From: an uncultured Clostridia bacterium
Lineage (GTDB): Bacteria; Bacillota; Clostridia; Oscillospirales; Oscillospiraceae
Assembly: GCA_937893605.1 (NCBI GenBank)
Contig: CALBGG010000093.1
Span: 1 to 7,985 of the forward strand
Direction of reading: 5' to 3'
DNA length: 7,985 bases
In this document: positions 5,175 to 7,985 of the stretch, one piece after another
Layout of the letters: the number at the start of each line of letters is the position of its first letter
Position numbering within the stretch: position 1 is the first letter of the stretch
Notes under the pieces: model-generated
What the model saw: the letters and a program-made list of their open reading frames with translations, nothing else
Databases searched by the model: none
Told to the model about the DNA's origin: nothing
Translations under genes and position numbers: made by a program

Positions 5175-6355
5175 TACTTAACAGCCTCAAGCAGCGCGTC
5201 GACCCTGTCGGTATCCTCCCAGCGGACGCCGAGGTCGGTGCGTCCCATATGACCATAGGCAGCGAGCTTTCTGTATATGGGCTTTGTGAGCTCAAGGTCG
5301 CGGATAATGGCTGTCGGGCGCAGGTCGAATACCTTGTTTACCGCCCGAGCCAGCTTCTCATCGGAGACCTTGCCGGTGCCGTAGGTATCGACCATGACGG
5401 AAACGGGACGGGCAATGCCGATTGCATAGGCAAGCTGAACAAGGCACTTGTCTGCAAGGCCTGCCGCGACGATGTTCTTTGCGACATAGCGGGACGCGTA
5501 GGCCGCACTGCGGTCGACCTTGGTGGGATCCTTTCCGGAGAATGCGCCGCCGCCGTGGGGTGCGCTGCCGCCATAGGTATCGACTATGATCTTTCTGCCG
5601 GTCAGGCCGGAGTCGCCCTGCGGTCCGCCGATAACGAAGCGGCCGGTCGGGTTTACATAATATCTGGTGCTCTCATCGATGAGCTCTGCGGGAACGCTTG
5701 GCTTTATGACGAGCTCTACCATATCATTGCGGATCTGCTCAAGGTCCACATCGGGAGAATGCTGGGTAGATAGAACGACGGTGTCGACACGCGTGGGCTT
5801 GCCCGCATCGTCATACTCAACAGTGACCTGAGTTTTGCCGTCGGGGCGCAGATAATTGACAAGGCCGGTCTTTCTGACCTCGGCAAGGCGTTTTGCTATC
5901 TTATGTGAAAGGCTTATTGCCAGAGGCATGAACTCCTTGGTCTCACGGCATGCGTAGCCGAACATCATGCCCTGATCTCCCGCGCCGTTATCGAGTTCGG
6001 CGTCGCCTCTCTCCTTTGCCTCGAGTGACTTATCAACGCCCAAAGCGATATCGGCTGACTGCTCGTCGATGTTGGTGATGATTCCGCAGGTGTCGCAGTC
6101 AAAGCCGTACTTTGCTCTGTCGTAGCCTATATCGCGGATAACGCCGCGCGCTATCTTGGCAATGTCAATATAGCACTCGGTGCTGATCTCGCCCATGATG
6201 TGGACAAGGCCGGTGGAAACTGTCGTTTCGCACGCTACGCGGCCGTTGGGATCTTTTTCGAGTATTGCGTCAAGTATTGCGTCCGAGATCTGGTCGCAGA
6301 TCTTATCGGGATGTCCCTCAGTTACCGATTCCGATGTAAACAGTCTTTTGCTCAT
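5174..6355 (-). CDS. metK: S-adenosylmethionine synthetase (methionine adenosyltransferase)
   Basis: This cytoplasmic enzyme makes SAM from methionine and ATP. Numbered from the chosen start, EGHPDK (13-18), [12 protein letters not shown] (124-135, the ATP/methionine signature) and [19 protein letters not shown] (268-286, the second signature with the phosphate-binding loop) are all intact. The 393 residues match the normal length. Two ATGs lie near the start. The ATG at 6361 is only 2 bases from the GGAGG site, whereas the ATG at 6355 is 8 bases away and yields the usual [18 protein letters not shown], so 6355 is preferred. It is the first gene of an operon with DUF1643 and the omega-amidase-like gene. 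Expression is expected to drop when SAM is high, through the SAM-I riboswitch and terminator upstream. Confidence 0.97.
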   Translation of the reverse strand: MSKRLFTSESVTEGHPDKICDQISDAILDAILEKDPNGRVACETTVSTGLVHIMGEISTECYIDIAKIARGVIRDIGYDRAKYGFDCDTCGIITNIDEQSADIALGVDKSLEAKERGDAELDNGAGDQGMMFGYACRETKEFMPLAISLSHKIAKRLAEVRKTGLVNYLRPDGKTQVTVEYDDAGKPTRVDTVVLSTQHSPDVDLEQIRNDMVELVIKPSVPAELIDESTRYYVNPTGRFVIGGPQGDSGLTGRKIIVDTYGGSAPHGGGAFSGKDPTKVDRSAAYASRYVAKNIVAAGLADKCLVQLAYAIGIARPVSVMVDTYGTGKVSDEKLARAVNKVFDLRPTAIIRDLELTKPIYRKLAAYGHMGRTDLGVRWEDTDRVDALLEAVK

Positions 6356-6400
6356 TTTCATTTCCTCCGAAAAATAATATCTCCGAACACTCAGGCAATT

Positions 6401-6425
6401 AAAAAACTCCGTCGAACCGACGGAG
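6401..6425 (-). terminator. Expression-platform terminator of the SAM riboswitch
   Basis: In minus-strand RNA, CUCCGUCG (6425-6418) pairs perfectly with CGACGGAG (6414-6407) around a GUU loop and is followed by six U. It lies between the aptamer and metK. A competing 7-bp pairing of CCGGCGG (6470-6464) with CCGUCGG (6423-6417) is a candidate antiterminator. Confidence 0.92.
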
Positions 6426-6445
6426 CAGCAAGTTTGGTCATAAGC

Positions 6446-6537
6446 CTCATCTTTCGATAATCACCGCCGGATTTGGCACCTTGCCTTCGCAGGTTGCCGG
6501 GTTTCACAGGGCCGTTCCCTCCACCACTCTTGATAAG
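6446..6537 (-). promoter_or_regulatory. SAM-I (S-box) riboswitch aptamer
   Basis: Minus-strand RNA carries the hallmark S-box blocks in order: CUUAUCAAGAG (6537-6527), GGUGGAGGGAACGGCCC, GUGAAACCCGGCAACC, GGUGCCAAAUCC and GAAAGAUGAG. P1 is CUUAUC pairing with GAUGAG (6451-6446). Together with the terminator at 6401-6425 it should stop transcription of metK and the two genes behind it when SAM is bound. Confidence 0.96.
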
Positions 6538-6556
6538 GTGTTCAGTTTTCGTATGA

Positions 6557-6584
6557 ATTATAGCAGATAGACGCGCGTTGTCAA
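6557..6584 (-). promoter_or_regulatory. Promoter of the metK operon
   Basis: Reading the minus strand, TTGACA (6584-6579) and TATAAT (6562-6557) are 16 bp apart, with a TGC extended -10 element. The start near 6550 leaves a leader of about 195 bases containing the whole riboswitch. The -35 is 7 bp from the divergent aroF -35. Confidence 0.9.
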
Positions 6585-6591
6585 GTATAAA

Positions 6592-6620
6592 TTGAAAATT
6601 ATCTTATTATGTTGTATACT
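6592..6620 (+). promoter_or_regulatory. Promoter of aroF
   Basis: TTGAAA at 6592-6597 and TATACT at 6615-6620 have a 17-bp spacer. The start is predicted near 6627, giving a short leader of about 28 bases with CGGAGG at 6641-6646. No attenuator or T-box fits in that space. Confidence 0.78.
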
Positions 6621-6654
6621 GGCAGATAATACAGCATTTTCGGAGGTATACATC

Positions 6655-7662
6655 ATGATAATCGTACTAAAGCACGACGCATCCCCCGAGCAGGCAGAGG
6701 AGCTCAGATGCTGGATACGCTGCCACGATCTTGAGGTGCAGACGACGCGCGGCGAAAATCAGACAGTGCTCGTCGTCATCGGCGACGCAGACAGGCTCGA
6801 CGAGGCTTACATCGAGGATATGGATATCGTAGAATACGTCAGAGCCATCACTCAGCCGTACAAGCTCGCAGGGCGCAATTCCCCCGACGACAGGAGCGTT
6901 ATAGACGTCGGCGGCGTGAAGATCGGCGGCGGAACGTTTACGATGATAGCCGGCCCCTGCTCGGTCGAGAGCACCGAACAGATAACAAGCATCGCACGTG
7001 AGATAAAATCAGCAGGAGCTCAGCTGCTTCGCGGCGGCGCGTTCAAGCCGCGCACATCGCCATACAGCTTTCAGGGCATGCGCGCAGACGGTCTGCCGCA
7101 CCTCATAGCCGCAGGGCGCGAGTACGGTATGCCGACAGTCAGCGAGGTGACCGACAAGGAGCAGCTGCCGCTGTTTGATAAGGTTGACATAATACAAGTC
7201 GGCGCACGCAATATGCAGAATTTCGAGCTTTTAAAGGCGCTCGGCAGGCTCAGCAAACCTATACTTTTAAAACGCGGCTGGGCGAACACCGTAAAGGAGC
7301 TTCTTACCTCGGCAGAGTATATAATGAGCGGCGGAAACGAGCGCGTGATCCTCTGTGAACGCGGCATTCGCACATTTGAGACGGCAACGCGCAACACGCT
7401 CGATCTGTCGGCGGTAGCCGTTATAAAGGATCTGAGCCGTCTGCCGGTCATCGTCGATCCGAGCCACGCGACGGGGCACGCAAAATACGTTGAGCCCATG
7501 GCTCTGGCCGCCGCGGCCGCGGGAGCGGACGGGCTTATGATCGAGGTGCATGACGATCCCGCGCAGTCAAAATGCGACGCGGCGCAGGCCATAACTCCGG
7601 CGCAGTTTGCGTCCATCGCCGAAAAGGTGAACGCACTGCGTAAGGCGATATTCCGAATATGA
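6655..7662 (+). CDS. aroF: 3-deoxy-7-phosphoheptulonate (DAHP) synthase, type I-beta with N-terminal regulatory domain
   Basis: This enzyme condenses phosphoenolpyruvate and erythrose 4-phosphate, the first step of aromatic amino acid synthesis. Residues 1-70 form a small ferredoxin-like domain (MIIVLKHDASPEQAEEL...), as in the Thermotoga maritima enzyme, where it mediates feedback inhibition. The catalytic barrel follows with AGPCSVES (99-106), KPRTSPYSFQG (131-141), QVGARNMQN (181-189), LLKRG (204-208), CERGIRTFE (234-242) and DPSHATG (268-274). C102, H271, E297 and D308 correspond to the metal ligands. The length of 335 fits the T. maritima type (338). The frame opens earlier, at a TTG at 6592, but that TTG is inside the -35 box; ATG 6655 with CGGAGG 8 bases upstream is the start. 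No clear terminator follows, so read-through into the tRNA-Ser genes is possible. Feedback inhibition by Tyr/Phe is inferred from the domain. Confidence 0.96.
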   Translation: MIIVLKHDASPEQAEELRCWIRCHDLEVQTTRGENQTVLVVIGDADRLDEAYIEDMDIVEYVRAITQPYKLAGRNSPDDRSVIDVGGVKIGGGTFTMIAGPCSVESTEQITSIAREIKSAGAQLLRGGAFKPRTSPYSFQGMRADGLPHLIAAGREYGMPTVSEVTDKEQLPLFDKVDIIQVGARNMQNFELLKALGRLSKPILLKRGWANTVKELLTSAEYIMSGGNERVILCERGIRTFETATRNTLDLSAVAVIKDLSRLPVIVDPSHATGHAKYVEPMALAAAAAGADGLMIEVHDDPAQSKCDAAQAITPAQFASIAEKVNALRKAIFRI

Positions 7663-7680
7663 TTCCGGAGAATAAACTTC

Positions 7681-7709
7681 TTGACATAGGCGGTGGGCTA
7701 TGCTATTAT
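7681..7709 (+). promoter_or_regulatory. Promoter of the tRNA-Ser genes
   Basis: TTGACA at 7681-7686 and TATTAT at 7704-7709 are 17 bp apart, with TGC directly before the -10 (extended -10). The start is predicted near 7716, about 10 bases before the tRNA. Confidence 0.88.
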
Positions 7710-7725
7710 ATTTCAGCGGCTATGT

Positions 7726-7817
7726 GCAGAAGTACCCAAGAGGCCGAAGGGGCTCCCCTGCTAAGGGAGTAGGCGTGTAAAAAGCGCGCGAGGGTTCAAA
7801 TCCCTCCTTCTGCGCCA
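7726..7817 (+). tRNA. tRNA-Ser, anticodon GCT
   Basis: The acceptor GCAGAAG (7726-7732) pairs with CTTCTGC (7807-7813). The anticodon stem is CTCCC/GGGAG with loop CTGCTAA and GCT at 7760-7762. The long class II variable arm (GCGTGT/GCGCGC around AAAAA) and T stem GAGGG/CCCTC with loop TTCAAAT are clear. Discriminator G is followed by an encoded CCA. It decodes AGC/AGU. Confidence 0.97.
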
Positions 7818-7819
7818 CA

Positions 7820-7847
7820 AAAAGAGCACACATATGTGTGCTCTTTT
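7820..7847. terminator. Perfect 28-bp palindrome between the two tRNA-Ser genes (terminator or spacer hairpin)
   Basis: A 14-bp self-complementary arm from AAAAGAGCACACAT runs into its exact inverse, with only four T at the 3' end followed by CAAT. It could terminate on either strand. No promoter fits in the 16 bases left before the next tRNA, so partial read-through or a processing role is likely. Confidence 0.7.
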
Positions 7848-7863
7848 CAATAATCGAATATTC

Positions 7864-7952
7864 GGAGAGTTATCGAAGTGGTCATAACGAGGCGGTCTTG
7901 AAAACCGTTTGGGCTCACGCCCACGTGGGTTCGAATCCCACACTCTCCGCCA
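7864..7952 (+). tRNA. tRNA-Ser, anticodon TGA
   Basis: The acceptor GGAGAGT (7864-7870) pairs with ACTCTCC (7942-7948). The anticodon stem is GCGGT/ACCGT, with loop CTTGAAA and TGA at 7899-7901. The variable arm is GGGC/GCCC. The T stem is GTGGG/CCCAC with loop TTCGAAT. Discriminator G is followed by an encoded CCA (7950-7952). It reads mainly UCA. The remaining 33 bases to the window end hold nothing I recognise. Confidence 0.97.
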
Positions 7953-7985
7953 AGTATAACAAATCCCGTAGTCATTGAAACTGCG

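Noticed and set aside
5024..5773. 249-codon + strand frame across metK and the DUF1643 gene
   Set aside because: It is antisense to two well-supported overlapping genes, shows no recognisable domain and no ribosome binding site.
6592..6654. N-terminal extension of DAHP synthase from TTG 6592
   Set aside because: The TTG is part of the aroF -35 box, upstream of the predicted transcription start; ATG 6655 has an ideal ribosome binding site.
7651..7670. Inverted repeat at the aroF stop as a terminator
   Set aside because: The stem (CCGAAT with ATTCCGG) needs a bulge and is followed by AGAATAAAC rather than a T-run.
7761..7943. Minus-strand frame containing RRRDLNPRALFTR and WDSNPRG
   Set aside because: This is the antisense of the two tRNA-Ser genes. 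Such DLNPRA-like peptides are a well-known false protein family arising from translated tRNA genes.
1..7985. CRISPR array, prophage or defence system
   Set aside because: No regularly spaced repeats, phage structural genes, or nuclease/toxin-like products are visible; the content is core metabolism and tRNA genes.

Overview
This looks like a chromosomal housekeeping segment from a bacterium of the Firmicutes, most likely a Clostridia / Oscillospirales-type gut anaerobe with moderately GC-rich genes and AT-rich sigma-A promoters. The placement is inference. It rests on the SAM-I (S-box) riboswitch ahead of metK, the pyrR-uraA pair with a PyrR-type leader, near-consensus TTGACA/TATAAT promoters, strong GGAGG ribosome binding sites, tRNA genes with encoded CCA, and the gene families present.

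Layout, left to right. The + strand carries the 3' end of a MATE-family efflux transporter (cut by the window edge) with its terminator. A small two-helix membrane protein with an Ada-like zinc module follows, then tRNA-Gln(CUG) with its own promoter and terminator. The minus strand then holds two operons facing the tRNA-Gln gene. The first is pyrR-uraA (3487 to 1523), preceded by a promoter and a leader that reads as a PyrR attenuator. It ends in a terminator whose loop appears to have received a 62-bp IS3/IS150-like miniature element. The second is metK - DUF1643 - omega-amidase-like hydrolase (6355 to 3719). It is transcribed from one promoter through a SAM-I riboswitch and closed by a terminator at 3686-3714. 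Divergent from metK, with -35 boxes only 7 bp apart, is a type I-beta DAHP synthase gene (aroF, +). It is followed by tRNA-Ser(GCU) and tRNA-Ser(UGA), separated by a hairpin.

How the parts work together. PyrR senses pyrimidine nucleotides and would control its own transcript and the uracil permease. SAM would shut off metK and the two genes behind it. The third gene resembles omega-amidase, an enzyme linked to methionine salvage, so its place under a SAM riboswitch makes metabolic sense. The middle gene, a DUF1643 protein of unknown function translated from a start that overlaps the metK stop codon, is the best lead for undescribed biology here.

No CRISPR array, prophage, defence island or complete transposase gene is visible. 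All coordinates and pairings were derived by eye; nothing was folded or searched computationally.
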